From assembly GCA_017470145.1 (NCBI GenBank), contig JAFUFB010000001.1, forward strand, positions 1-64,000: DNA of 64,000 nucleotides, written 5' to 3'. The DNA comes from Clostridia bacterium. GTDB taxonomy: Bacteria > Bacillota > Clostridia > Christensenellales > Aristaeellaceae. The notes under the pieces are model-generated. The model saw only the letters and a list, made by a program, of their open reading frames with translations. It was not told the origin of the DNA and ran no database searches. Shown one piece after another: positions 50,750 through 61,229 of the stretch. The translations under genes and the position numbers were made by a program. Each line of letters opens with the position of its first letter. Within the stretch, counting starts at the first letter, position 1.

Positions 50750-51598
50750 ATGCCCACTCCCCGCATTTATGCTTTTGCCGACGAAGCCAGCCCCCTGATT
50801 GATCAGCAGATTGCCGCCCTGCGGCGCAACGGCCTCCAGGGCCTGGAGATTCGCAACGTGGATGGTGAAAATGTTTCCGCCATTTCCCTGGCCAAGGCGA
50901 AGGAAGTTCGCCAGAAGCTGGATGACGCCGGCCTGGTCACCTGGTCCATCGGCTCCCCCTTGGGAAAGATCGATATCGAGAAGGATGATTTCGAAGCCCA
51001 TCTGGATTCCCTGCGCCATACCCTGGAGGTGGCAGATGTCCTGGGGGCGAAGAACATCCGCATGTTCTCCTTCTTCCTCCCGGCAGAAAAAGATCCCGCC
51101 CAGTTCCGGAATGAGGTGCTGGATCGGCTGCACCGCATGGTGGAGGTTTCCTCCGGCTCCGGCGTCGCCCTCTGCCACGAAAACGAGAAGGGCATCTATG
51201 GAGATATCGCTTCCCGCTGTCTGGAAATCCTGACGGAGATGCCGGAGCTACGGGGCGTCTTCGACCCAGCGAATTTCGTCCAGTGCGGTCAGGATACCCT
51301 GGAAGCCTGGGAGCTGCTGAAGGATAAAATCTACTACATGCACATCAAGGACGCCCTCTTCGCGGACAACAGCGTGGTCCCCGCTGGCCATGGCGACGGC
51401 CATGTAAAGGAAGTGCTGGACGCGTATCGTGCCCAGGGTGGCGAAGATATGACCGTGGAGCCCCATCTGGCCGTGTTCGACGGGCTGAAGGGGCTGGAGC
51501 GCAAGGGGGATCGCAGCATCGTCGGCGGCGCCTTCGTTTTCTCCTCCAACGATGAAGCCTTCGACGCCGCCTGTGAAGCCCTGCGGAAGCTGCTGTAA
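50750..51598 (+). CDS. Sugar phosphate isomerase/epimerase (xylose isomerase-like TIM barrel)
   Basis: A 282-residue TIM barrel of the AP endonuclease 2/IolE superfamily. Metal ligands are visible as CHENEKGIYGD (Glu), GVFDPANFVQCG (Asp), YYMHIKDA (His) and TVEPHLAV (Glu). AAAGGAGG precedes ATG at 50750 at ideal distance. Its substrate is not evident. It stands alone with its own promoter. Confidence 0.85.
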   Translation: MPTPRIYAFADEASPLIDQQIAALRRNGLQGLEIRNVDGENVSAISLAKAKEVRQKLDDAGLVTWSIGSPLGKIDIEKDDFEAHLDSLRHTLEVADVLGAKNIRMFSFFLPAEKDPAQFRNEVLDRLHRMVEVSSGSGVALCHENEKGIYGDIASRCLEILTEMPELRGVFDPANFVQCGQDTLEAWELLKDKIYYMHIKDALFADNSVVPAGHGDGHVKEVLDAYRAQGGEDMTVEPHLAVFDGLKGLERKGDRSIVGGAFVFSSNDEAFDAACEALRKLL

Positions 51599-51652
51599 TG
51601 CCAAAGGAATCGTAAATGGATTCCAATCGGCGTGAAAGCTTTTGCTTGCTTC

Positions 51653-51693
51653 GTTGATTGATTTTTTCTCGCTCCCCCGCTTCGCGGGGGAAA
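51653..51693. repeat. Palindromic repeat after the isomerase gene
   Basis: TTTTTTCTCGCTCCCCCGC then TTC then GCGGGGGAAA: the same T-run, arm, 3-base loop, arm layout as the other copies. Confidence 0.6.
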
Positions 51694-51723
51694 ATTTATG
51701 CTATATGGACAAATCCAGCGATC

Positions 51724-51758
51724 AAAAACAGGACCCGCGCTCAGGCAGGTCCTGTTTG
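51724..51758. terminator. Terminator of the aminotransferase operon
   Basis: CAGGACC and GGTCCTG form the stem. TTTTT follows on the minus strand and TTTGTTT on the plus strand. Confidence 0.75.
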
Positions 51759-51765
51759 TTTATGT

Positions 51766-53055
51766 TTACGCTTCCCGATCCGCCAGAATCTTCTCTACGC
51801 TGACGATCTTTACGCACAGGCAGAACAGCTGTGCTGCCTCCCGCAGGTCGTCCAGCGGGGGGAAGGTAGGGGCGATGCGGATGCTGGTGTCCTGGGGGTC
51901 CTTGCCATAGGGCCAGGTGGCGCCTGCGGGGGTCATGACCACCCCCGCCTTCTTGCATCTGGCTACAATCTTCTTCGCGCAGCCTGGCAGGCTTTCAAAG
52001 CCGATGAAATATCCTCCCAGGGGCGTGGTCCAGCTGCCTACTCCCTTGTCCCCCAGTTCCTCCGCCAGGGTGTTTTCCACCATTTCGAACTTGGGCCGCA
52101 GAATGTCCGCATGCTTCCGCATGTGCTCCACCATACCGTGGATATCCTGGAAAAAGCGGACGTGCCGCAGCTGGTTCACCTTGTCGTGTCCGATGGTCTG
52201 GTTCCGCAGCTGCTTCTTGATATCCTCCATGTTGTTGGGGGAGGTAGCCAGGGCGGCGATGCCGCTGCCCGGGAAGGTGATCTTGGAGGTGGAGGCAAAT
52301 TTATACACCAGATCCGGATTCCCCGCCCGCTTGCATTCCGCCAGAATCTCGATCAGGTAATCCTGCCGGTCATCATACAGGTGATGCATGCCATAGGCGT
52401 TGTCCCAGAAGATGCGAAAGTCCCGGGCCGCGGGCTTCAGCCGGGCAAACCGGCGCACCGTCTCGTCGCTGTAGGAGATGCCGCTGGGGTTGGAATACTT
52501 GGGCACGCACCAGATGCCCTTGATGCTCTCGTCCTCCGCCACCAGCTTTTCCACGATGGCCATCTCCGGCCCATGGTCGTTCATGGGCACCGGGATCATC
52601 TCGATGCCGAAATATTCCGTGATGGCAAAATGCCGGTCATATCCGGGCACAGGGCACAGGAACTTCACCTTGTCCAGCTTGCACCAGGGGGTATTCCCCA
52701 TGATGCCATGGGTGTAGGCCCGGCTCACCGTATCGTACATGACGTTCAGGGAGGAGTTGCCATAGATGATGATGTCGTTGGGATTGTTCTCCATCATATC
52801 CCCGATCAGCTCCCGGGCCTCGTCAATGCCTGTCAGCTGGCCGTAATTCCGGCAGTCTGTGCCGTCGTCGCAGGTCAGGTCGGAAGAGGAGTCCAGCACA
52901 TCCATCAGTCCCATGCTCAAATCCAGTTGATCAATGCAGGGCTTCCCCCGGCTCATGTCCAGATGCAGATCCATGGTCTGCATTTTGTGGTATTGCTTCT
53001 TCAGCGCGCTCAGTTCTTCCTGCAACGCTTCCTTGCTCATTTCATCATAACGCAT
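51766..53055 (-). CDS. Class I aminotransferase, aspartate aminotransferase-like (PF12897 type)
   Basis: A 429-residue PLP enzyme. The family-typical start is MDLHLDMSRGKPCIDQLDLS. GNSSLNVMYDTVSRA binds PLP, and the Schiff-base Lys lies in FASTSKITFPGSG. A C-terminal MTPAGATWPYGKDP closes the active site. The start is ATG at 53055, with AAGGGG upstream, 4 bases after the citrate-synthase-like gene. Members of this subgroup act on aspartate or alanine. Its pairing with that gene suggests glutamate or branched amino-acid metabolism. Confidence 0.82.
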   Translation of the reverse strand: MRYDEMSKEALQEELSALKKQYHKMQTMDLHLDMSRGKPCIDQLDLSMGLMDVLDSSSDLTCDDGTDCRNYGQLTGIDEARELIGDMMENNPNDIIIYGNSSLNVMYDTVSRAYTHGIMGNTPWCKLDKVKFLCPVPGYDRHFAITEYFGIEMIPVPMNDHGPEMAIVEKLVAEDESIKGIWCVPKYSNPSGISYSDETVRRFARLKPAARDFRIFWDNAYGMHHLYDDRQDYLIEILAECKRAGNPDLVYKFASTSKITFPGSGIAALATSPNNMEDIKKQLRNQTIGHDKVNQLRHVRFFQDIHGMVEHMRKHADILRPKFEMVENTLAEELGDKGVGSWTTPLGGYFIGFESLPGCAKKIVARCKKAGVVMTPAGATWPYGKDPQDTSIRIAPTFPPLDDLREAAQLFCLCVKIVSVEKILADREA

Positions 53056-53059
53056 TTTT

Positions 53060-54454
53060 TTATTTCCCCTTATGGAACAGGAGCCGCTCATACCGCTCCA
53101 CGTCGAATCTGCGAACCAACACTTCCAGCTCTTCATCGCCCATGACCGTGGTCCGGCCCTCGGCATACATGGCGTCCACCTGCTCCCGCATGGCGATGAT
53201 CAGCGGGTCGCTCTTGTCCACCTGTTCCTTCTCCGCCAGGCGGAAATAATTGTTCAGCCAGTGGGCGATGGAGGCAGTGCCGCCCCGGCTGTCCACCGCC
53301 ACAGCGGCCGGGCGGTTCAGAATCTTCGCCGTGTCGAATGCGTTGTAAATCTCCTCATCCTTCAGCATGCCGTCGGCGTGAATGCCCGCCCGGGTGACAT
53401 TGAAGTGCCGACCCACCAGAGGCTGGCGGGGGCTGATTTCGATGCCAATCTCCCGCTCCATATAGTCCGCGATTTCGGTCACAGCGGTCAGGTCCATACC
53501 GCCGTCCTCCCCTCGCAGGCTCTGGTATTCCACCGCCATGGCCTCCATGGGGCAGTTCCCCGTCCGCTCGCCGATGCCCAGCAGCGTGCAGTTCACGCTG
53601 GAGCAGCCATACAGCCAGGCCGTGGCCGCATTGGTCACCACCTTGTAGAAGTCGTTATGCCCGTGCCATTCCAGCAGCGCGGAAGGGAACCCAGCATAGT
53701 GGTTCAGGCCATAGACGATGCCCGGCACGCTGCGGGGCAAGGCTGCGCCGGGATAGCTGACCCCATAGCCCATGGTGTCGCAGGCCCGAATCTTGATGGG
53801 GATGCCACTTTCCCGGCTCAGGTTCATCAGCTGCTCCGCGAAGGGCAGCACGAAGCCGTAATAATCCGCCCGGGTGATATCCTCGAAATGGCATCGTGGC
53901 CGAATCCCCCGGTCCAGCGCTGCCTTCACGATGCCCAGATATTTGTCCATGGCCTGGGCCCGGGTCAGGTGCATCTTCTTGAAAATGTGGTAATCGCTGC
54001 AGGAGACCAAAATCCCTGTCTCCCGAACCCCGGCTTGCTTCACCAGCTCAAAATCCTTTTCGTTGGCGCGAATCCAAGTGGTAATCTCCGGAAACTCCAG
54101 CCCCGCCTCCTGGCACAGCCGGACAGCCTCCTGATCCTTCTTCGTGTATAGGAAAAACTCGCTCTGGCGGATGAGCCCCTTGGGCCCGCCCATCCGGCTC
54201 ATGAGCTTGAAGAGATGCAGAATCTGTTGAGGCGTAAAGGGGCTGACGGACTGCTGTCCATCCCGGAACGTGGTATCCGTCATCCAGATCTCGTCCGGCA
54301 CGCACATGGGCACATGCCGCATATTGAAGGCCACCTTGGGAATATGGTCGTAATCGAAAATCTCCCGATACAGGTTGGGCTCCGCCACATCCTGCAGCGA
54401 GTACTGATACTTGTTCTGCATCAGCAGGTTGTTTTTCTGATCAAACTCAATCAT
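53060..54454 (-). CDS. Re-citrate synthase-like member of the isopropylmalate synthase family
   Basis: A 464-residue HMGL-family acyltransferase. DEIWMTDTTFRDGQQSVSPF holds the metal-binding Asp and Arg, CHFEDITRADYYGF and EWHGHNDFYK the His pair, and LLGIGERTGNCPMEAM the acyl-CoA loop. There is no LeuA C-terminal regulatory domain. From memory, LYREIFDYDHIPKVAFN and IRQSEFFLYTKKDQEA closely resemble the Re-citrate synthase of Clostridium kluyveri. Homocitrate or isopropylmalate synthase are alternatives. The start at 54454 has GGAGGAG upstream. Confidence 0.75.
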   Translation of the reverse strand: MIEFDQKNNLLMQNKYQYSLQDVAEPNLYREIFDYDHIPKVAFNMRHVPMCVPDEIWMTDTTFRDGQQSVSPFTPQQILHLFKLMSRMGGPKGLIRQSEFFLYTKKDQEAVRLCQEAGLEFPEITTWIRANEKDFELVKQAGVRETGILVSCSDYHIFKKMHLTRAQAMDKYLGIVKAALDRGIRPRCHFEDITRADYYGFVLPFAEQLMNLSRESGIPIKIRACDTMGYGVSYPGAALPRSVPGIVYGLNHYAGFPSALLEWHGHNDFYKVVTNAATAWLYGCSSVNCTLLGIGERTGNCPMEAMAVEYQSLRGEDGGMDLTAVTEIADYMEREIGIEISPRQPLVGRHFNVTRAGIHADGMLKDEEIYNAFDTAKILNRPAAVAVDSRGGTASIAHWLNNYFRLAEKEQVDKSDPLIIAMREQVDAMYAEGRTTVMGDEELEVLVRRFDVERYERLLFHKGK

Positions 54455-54569
54455 GGAAGCTCCTCCTCCCCGCGTCGCGCGCCTTTCCATTATACCGACC
54501 CATACCAGAAAAGACAAACAAAGAACACTGGAAAAACAAAGGAAAACGTCACTTCGCGAAGGGATGTTT

Positions 54570-54603
54570 AAAAGAGCAGCTCTCCCGAGGGGAGAGCTGC
54601 TCT
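54570..54603 (-). terminator. Terminator of eno
   Basis: AGAGCAGCTCTCCC and GGGGAGAGCTGCTCT form a 14-bp stem, followed by TTTTAAA on the minus strand, 23 bases past the eno stop. Confidence 0.8.
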
Positions 54604-54626
54604 GTGGAAACAATGCTGTGAATAAA

Positions 54627-55940
<1,314 letters not shown>

Positions 55941-56099
55941 TCAAAAATCTTGAAAAAATTCAGGGAAAAACAACCATCAAGTATTATAACAAATCCGCGA
56001 GAATTATTCCACTCTTTTTCAGAAAAACTTTTTGTACAAAAATGCTGCTTCATCCCCACGAAGCAGGGTCCAGGAGAAACCTTCTTAGAGACGCTGATC

Positions 56100-56167
56100 G
56101 AAGCTCCCCGCGGAGCGGGGAGCAAAAGATATGCTAACAGAAGCACCCCCGCGGAGCGGGGGTGCCA
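56100..56167. repeat. Two palindromic repeats upstream of eno
   Basis: GCTCCCCGC/GCGGGGAGC (56103-56124) and GCACCCCCGC/GCGGGGGTGC (56142-56163), both followed on the plus strand by an A-rich run, i.e. T-rich before the stem on the minus strand. The T-to-A change in the first arm is matched by A-to-T in the second, so pairing is kept. Confidence 0.65.
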
Positions 56168-56178
56168 AAACATATTCA

Positions 56179-57924
56179 TTACAAGCTGCGATTGATCTGG
56201 TACAGGGTATACCGCCCCGGCATGGTCACCAGTTCAAAAACCGCCTCCCCGTTCTTTTCGTACAGGGGCTTGATCTCCCGGCCATTCGGCTTTTCGGTCA
56301 GGCTCTTCCCGTCCCGCACATGCAGCTGGATTCTTTCCCGCTGCACGCCCTCCATCACATAGGGATAGACCACCAGGGTATCATTGTCGTACAGGAACAG
56401 GCTGATCCGTGCCGGACCCTCCAGCCAAACCCCTCCCACGGGGACCTCCTGGCGGATTCGGCTCAGCACCGGCGCCGGCAGGTGGTAAAGATCCGGCCGG
56501 GCGTCCGGGATGGCCAGGCTCAGGATTCTGCCATTGGCGTAGGGATCCCGCAGCAGCAGGGCGTAGCTTTCCTCCCCGTGGGCGGCCTTTACCAGCGCCC
56601 AGGTGCCGTTGTTCCGAAATTCCATTACGGGAACCTGGATCGTCTTCGTCCCGTGGGGATAAATGCAGATGTTTTCCTTCTCCTCTACCCGATAATCCTG
56701 GGCGGAGATGGATCTGCCCTCCAGGCGGATGGAGGTGAAGTTCTCCATGCCCTGATCCTTCACCGCGTCCCAGAATCCGGAGGTCACGATGGCATCCCCG
56801 CCGGTAGCCTTCAGCCACCTATCCAGCTTGCTCAAAATCTCCGGATCAAAGGCCGCCGCCCGGGTCAGCAGCAACTGCTTTCCACCCTCTGGAAAATAAG
56901 GGGTGCAAACAATGGGAAGACCCACCATGCCCAGGAAGTCCTGTACATTGTCCTCCCCCTGGCCGTTGTCCGGCAGATAGCAGGGGATGCCCGCCGGCTT
57001 CCCCGCAAAGTCCAGGAGGTCGTCCAACCGGTCCAGCTGGAATCCCAGGGGCGGGGTGAAGGGATGATTCACCATGGCCTGGAAGCAGAACATCATCAGT
57101 TCCTTGGGATGGGAGAAGGCGGTCAGGTACGCCTGCTCCAGATAATGCTCCGTAATATGCATGTCAAAGGGGTCGAACCAGCCGCCCCCGTTGTGCCCGG
57201 GCCACATGTTTTCAAAATAGGTCATCAGGCTGTAGCTCAGGTATCTGGGCAGGTGCTGATCCTGAGTCACCGGATCCCTGGTTTCCGTGCCCGTATACAG
57301 GCTGTCGAAAATCTTCCGCTGCTCCGCCGGGTTGTATCCCGTCTCCTGATAGCTCTCCGCCCAGTTGGGATATTTGATGATGATCTTGCATGCGGGGTTC
57401 GCCGCCTTGGCCGGGCCGATGATATCCTCCTCGCTGACCCTGCGCAGCAGGTCCAGCCGGTATGCCTGCCATCCCGCGGCGATGCCATGGGCCTGGTTGT
57501 ATGCGTCCCGGGCCTTCAGGCAATCCTCGCAGGCGCAATCCGTAAAGAAGAAATCGTCGATAATGAATTCATCGAAATGGGCCCCGATGAAGGCGCTTAC
57601 CTCCTTCAGCTTCGCCCGCATGGCCGCGTCATTGTAGCAGAAGGTATTGAACAGCCGCTGCTTCGGCGCCTCCCCTTCCGGGGTCGGAATCACCGTGGTC
57701 AGCCCGCCGCTGACCTGAATATCGTGGGCATGCAGCACCTCCCGAATCATCTCGATCTGTTCATGGGAAGCCAGGATGCCCCGCCAGGGCTCCAGATAGA
57801 TCTTGTCAATCCGCAGATGCTTCTCCAGGAAGGCCAGCTGCTGTTCCAGCTCCTCCCGGGTCACTCTTGCGGCCGCCTGAGCCACAAAATAGGTGGCGAA
57901 TGAAAAATTACGATACTTGCCCAT
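56179..57924 (-). CDS. Unrecognised 581-residue protein, probable TIM-barrel with beta C-terminus
   Basis: I do not recognise this family. No signal peptide or membrane segment is seen. The first 400 residues alternate helices and strands as in a TIM barrel, with FDEFIIDDFFFTDCACEDC (Asp pair plus Cys-x-Cys-x2-Cys at about 134-139), IIIKYPNWAESYQETG and GGGWFDPFDMHI. The last 170 residues are beta-rich and end LVTMPGRYTLYQINRSL. An Asp pair after a strand and aromatic loops resemble sugar-cleaving barrels, so a glycosidase-like role is a guess. AAAGGAG precedes ATG at 57924. It follows the exporter gene by 98 bases. Confidence 0.6.
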   Translation of the reverse strand: MGKYRNFSFATYFVAQAAARVTREELEQQLAFLEKHLRIDKIYLEPWRGILASHEQIEMIREVLHAHDIQVSGGLTTVIPTPEGEAPKQRLFNTFCYNDAAMRAKLKEVSAFIGAHFDEFIIDDFFFTDCACEDCLKARDAYNQAHGIAAGWQAYRLDLLRRVSEEDIIGPAKAANPACKIIIKYPNWAESYQETGYNPAEQRKIFDSLYTGTETRDPVTQDQHLPRYLSYSLMTYFENMWPGHNGGGWFDPFDMHITEHYLEQAYLTAFSHPKELMMFCFQAMVNHPFTPPLGFQLDRLDDLLDFAGKPAGIPCYLPDNGQGEDNVQDFLGMVGLPIVCTPYFPEGGKQLLLTRAAAFDPEILSKLDRWLKATGGDAIVTSGFWDAVKDQGMENFTSIRLEGRSISAQDYRVEEKENICIYPHGTKTIQVPVMEFRNNGTWALVKAAHGEESYALLLRDPYANGRILSLAIPDARPDLYHLPAPVLSRIRQEVPVGGVWLEGPARISLFLYDNDTLVVYPYVMEGVQRERIQLHVRDGKSLTEKPNGREIKPLYEKNGEAVFELVTMPGRYTLYQINRSL

Positions 57925-58022
57925 ACCTATTCTCTCTCCTTTGTTTTTATCTTTACGCTGGCTCCTTCCGCCGCGCGATCTCCCTTGTTTCTCGTCCCTT
58001 TCGGGAGCAAAATACTGCTGTC

Positions 58023-59792
58023 TCAGCTATTGGCCCGGAACTGCAGCTGATACAGATCGTAATATTGCCCCTTCTTCGCCATCAGGGCTTCGTGGGTTCC
58101 CTGCTCCACGATCTGGCCCTCCGCCACCACGGCGATCTCGTCCGCGTTCTTGATGGTGCTAAGCCGGTGAGCCACTACCAGGGTCGTCCGGCCTACGCAT
58201 AGCTCATCCAGTGCCTGCTGAATCAGAATCTCCGTCGTGTTGTCCAGGGCGCTGGTGGCCTCGTCCAGAATCAGGATGGGCGGATTTTTCAGGAACACCC
58301 GGGCGATGCTGAGCCGCTGCTTCTGCCCGCCGCTGAGGCGCACGCCCCGCTCGCCGATCTGCGTGTCGTATCCATGGGGCAGGCTCATGATGTAGTCATG
58401 GATATTGGCCCGCTTCGCCGCCTGGATAATCTCCTCCTCCGTGGCGTCCAGCTTGCCGTATCGGATGTTTTCCCGCATGGTGTCGTTGAACAGGTAGATA
58501 TCCTGCTGCACGATGCCGATGTTCCGCCGCACGCTGGCCAGCGTCAGGCTGTGAATCTCCTGCCCGTCCAGCAGAATCTGGCCGCTTTCCACGTCGTAAA
58601 AATGCGGAATCAAATGGCATAGGGTGGTCTTTCCTCCGCCGGAGGGACCTACCAGGGCGAATTTCTTCCCCTGAGGGATGTCCAAATCCACGTGGCGCAG
58701 CACTTCCTTCTCCTCGTCGTAGGCATAGCTGACGTCCTTAAACTGGATGTGCCCCGCCAGCTGGCCCGCGTCATGGGCGTCCGGAGATTCCTGCTCCGAT
58801 TCCGCGTCCATAATCTCGCAGAAGCGTTCGAAACCCGTTACGCCGTTTTCGAACTGCTCCATGAAGTTGATCAGGGTCATGACCGGGGAGATGAACATGT
58901 TTACAGAGACGATGAAGGCGCTGTAATCCCCGAAGAGGATATCCCCCCGGTAGAGGAAGAATCCACCGGCGATGAGCACCACTACATTGAAAACATCCGT
59001 GATGAATGTGTTGGAGGAATGGAAACGGCCCATGGCGTCGTAAGAATCCCGCCGAGCCACCCGGAAGCGATTGTTCCCCTCCTCGAATTTTTCCTGCTCC
59101 TTCTCTGCGTTGGTGAATGCCTTGGTCACCCGGATGCCGCTGATGGAGCTTTCCAGGCTGGCGTTGATGTCCGCCATGGCGGACCGGGTATCCCGGAAGG
59201 CCTTGCGCATCCGCTGACGCAGGGTGTAGGAAATGATGACCAGGAAGGGCACGCAGGCGAAGATGATCAGCGTCAGCGTAATGTTGATGGTGCTCAGATA
59301 GACAAAAGCGATGACGATGCTGAGCACCGAGATGATGATGTTTTCCGGCCCGTGGTGCGCCAGCTCGCTGACGTCGAACAGGTCGTTGGTCATCCGGCTC
59401 ATAATCTTCCCCGTTTCATGGGTGTCATAGAAGCCATAGGGCAAGGTTTCCAGATGGGCAAACATGTCCGAACGCATTCGGGCCTGCATGTATACGCCCA
59501 TCATGTGCCCCTGATATTGGATGAAATAATTCAGCAGCATCTTGATCAGATACAGGCACAGCAGCGTTGCCCCAAAGATGACCACCATGCGATAGTTCCG
59601 GTTGGGGATCAAGTCGTTCAGCATGGTTCGGGTAATCATGGGATATACCACCCCGATCAGGGCCACCAGCAGGCTGGCAGTCATGTCCATGGCGAACAGC
59701 TTTTTATGCGGCGCGTAGTAAGCGACGAATCGGCGCAGCAGCCCCCGGGTCGCCTTGCCGCTCCGTTTTATCTGTTCCTGATCCTTAGCCAT
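58023..59792 (-). CDS. ABC exporter, MsbA-like half transporter
   Basis: A 589-residue fusion of a six-helix membrane domain (about 1-325) with an ATPase. Walker A is GPSGGGKTT, signature LSGGQKQRLSIARVF, Walker B ILILDEATSALD, and switch VVAHRLSTI. ACGGAGGG precedes ATG at 59792. It is encoded alone, so it likely works as a homodimer exporting a lipid, peptide or drug; the substrate cannot be told from sequence. Confidence 0.92.
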   Translation of the reverse strand: MAKDQEQIKRSGKATRGLLRRFVAYYAPHKKLFAMDMTASLLVALIGVVYPMITRTMLNDLIPNRNYRMVVIFGATLLCLYLIKMLLNYFIQYQGHMMGVYMQARMRSDMFAHLETLPYGFYDTHETGKIMSRMTNDLFDVSELAHHGPENIIISVLSIVIAFVYLSTINITLTLIIFACVPFLVIISYTLRQRMRKAFRDTRSAMADINASLESSISGIRVTKAFTNAEKEQEKFEEGNNRFRVARRDSYDAMGRFHSSNTFITDVFNVVVLIAGGFFLYRGDILFGDYSAFIVSVNMFISPVMTLINFMEQFENGVTGFERFCEIMDAESEQESPDAHDAGQLAGHIQFKDVSYAYDEEKEVLRHVDLDIPQGKKFALVGPSGGGKTTLCHLIPHFYDVESGQILLDGQEIHSLTLASVRRNIGIVQQDIYLFNDTMRENIRYGKLDATEEEIIQAAKRANIHDYIMSLPHGYDTQIGERGVRLSGGQKQRLSIARVFLKNPPILILDEATSALDNTTEILIQQALDELCVGRTTLVVAHRLSTIKNADEIAVVAEGQIVEQGTHEALMAKKGQYYDLYQLQFRANS

Positions 59793-59940
59793 ATTCCCTC
59801 CGTGGCTCCAGCCCCGCCGGCCGTTTCGTTTCTCGACATGATTCTGTTCAAAAGATAACAGAGGGACTGTATCCTATCCCATCGAAAATGTCAATCAGAA
59901 TCCGTGTTTGTGAAAAAGCTGTCAACTCCAGCGAGTAATA

Positions 59941-60090
59941 AACTCTATCGCAAAGCGAGAGAGCAAAATCTTTTTGATCACAAAGCCCCCATCGAAGCAG
60001 AAGTACGAAAAGGCTCCCCTGCGGAGCAGGAGAGCGAAAAGGTTTCTATTCTTAAAGACACCTCCGCGAAACAGAGGCGTGAAAAAACAT
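59941..60090. repeat. Tandem set of degenerate palindromic repeats after luxS
   Basis: Four decayed copies of the GC-rich hairpin lie head to tail with a period of about 45-55 bp: CTATCGC/GCGAGAG (59942-59961), a broken copy near 59982-60008, CTCCCCTGC/GCAGGAGAG (60013-60036) and CCTC/GAGG (60059-60080). Each is followed by AAAA or GAAAAG on the plus strand. They fill the gap between luxS and the exporter. Confidence 0.55.
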
Positions 60091-60614
60091 TACGAATCAA
60101 AGAAGCGCTGCCCATCTTCCGTCACCAGCCGCTCTGTTTTGGGATATTCGAAGATGGCGCTGTTGTCGGCGTTCGCTTCCAGATAAGCCACAAACTCTCG
60201 GGCGTACCATTTGGCCATTTCCAGATTATGCATCAGATAATGCCCGCAGTTTTCCGCCGTGGCGCCCGGCACCTCCTGGGCCTTTTCCACCGAACGATAA
60301 GCTTCCAGCAGCAGCCCATAGATTTCCCGCGGCGCGCGGTTGCCCTTGAGGATGAGGTAAAGCCCCGTGAGGCAGCCCATGGGCCCCCAATAGATCACTT
60401 CGTCCTTCCATTCCGGATCGTTCCGAAGATAGGTCGCGATCAGATGCTCCAGGGTGTGCATCGCGCCCACGTCGATGACCGGCTCCTTGTTCGGCCGCTT
60501 CATCCGAACATCGTAGGTCGTCAGGCAGTATTCGCCCACATGATCCACCCGGCTGGTAAAGATGCCGGGCACAATCCGTGTATGGTCCACGGAGAAGCTT
60601 TCAATCAATTTCAT
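60090..60614 (-). CDS. luxS: S-ribosylhomocysteine lyase, AI-2 synthase
   Basis: A 174-residue metalloenzyme that splits S-ribosylhomocysteine into homocysteine and the AI-2 precursor. The metal motif is His53-x3-His57 in AMHTLEHLIA, with a third ligand Cys in TAENCGHYLMH. The catalytic Cys81 lies in GPMGCLTG. AAGGAG precedes ATG at 60614. Together with metK and mtnN it completes SAM recycling. AI-2 signalling is possible, but no receptor gene is visible. Confidence 0.97.
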   Translation of the reverse strand: MKLIESFSVDHTRIVPGIFTSRVDHVGEYCLTTYDVRMKRPNKEPVIDVGAMHTLEHLIATYLRNDPEWKDEVIYWGPMGCLTGLYLILKGNRAPREIYGLLLEAYRSVEKAQEVPGATAENCGHYLMHNLEMAKWYAREFVAYLEANADNSAIFEYPKTERLVTEDGQRFFDS

Positions 60615-60663
60615 CTCACATTTTCTCCTTGTCTGTTTGATGGGCCGCCATGCCCCAAAACAT

Positions 60664-60682
60664 TCTCTCCCGCAGCGGAGTC
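60664..60682. repeat. Partial palindromic repeat between luxS and the AhpD-like gene
   Basis: CTCCCGCAGCGGAGTC resembles half-degenerate copies of the GC-rich hairpin family. Confidence 0.35.
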
Positions 60683-60683
60683 T

Positions 60684-61187
60684 TTATTCGCTCTCCACCT
60701 GCAGAATGTCGTTGAAATAGTTGTTGGCAATCATGAAGACCCCCATGGTGGTTACCACTACCATGGTCTCCTCCCCAAAGCGGGCCAACATCTTTTGAAA
60801 CAGCTCCTCCGGCACCTCCTTGGGATCCTTGGCGATGGCCCGCCCGTAGGCGATCAGCAGCTCCTCCTCCTCGGTGAAGGAAAAGGACTCAAAATCCGTA
60901 ATGCCATATTTGCGCAGCAGCTTGCCAAAGTAAGTGGAGCAAACCAGGCAATCATTCTGCAGCGAAATGGCGTATTCAAAGAAATCGGCGGCCCGCTGGC
61001 CCACCAGCCGCGCCAGCTCCCGGTCCACCGCATAGGATTGCACCTCCAGTGCCTCGAAGCAGGGCACATTGTGCAGCAGCGTCAGCTTTTCATTGGTGAT
61101 GCGGTAGCCCTGCGCCAGGTGGGCGTCAATGGCGGCCTTTACCTCCGGGGAGGCGCTGTTGGGGTCGATTTTTGCGATGCGGGGCAT
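60684..61187 (-). CDS. Carboxymuconolactone decarboxylase/AhpD-like protein
   Basis: A 167-residue all-helical protein. The core is AADFFEYAISLQNDCLVCSTYFGKLL, containing the Cys-x2-Cys of AhpD-type peroxidases, although the usual His three residues after the second Cys is Phe here. AAGGAGGG precedes ATG at 61187. It lies between cysE and luxS in the same direction, suggesting a role in thiol or peroxide chemistry. The reaction is unknown. Confidence 0.75.
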   Translation of the reverse strand: MPRIAKIDPNSASPEVKAAIDAHLAQGYRITNEKLTLLHNVPCFEALEVQSYAVDRELARLVGQRAADFFEYAISLQNDCLVCSTYFGKLLRKYGITDFESFSFTEEEELLIAYGRAIAKDPKEVPEELFQKMLARFGEETMVVVTTMGVFMIANNYFNDILQVESE

Positions 61188-61229
61188 ATGCTTTCCCTCC
61201 TTGATTTGTTTTCGAGATGGTTGCGTTAC

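Noticed and set aside
59941..60090. Tandem hairpins that could be taken for a CRISPR array
   Set aside because: Repeats are degenerate palindromes, spacing is irregular, and no cas gene is near. They match the dispersed hairpin family.
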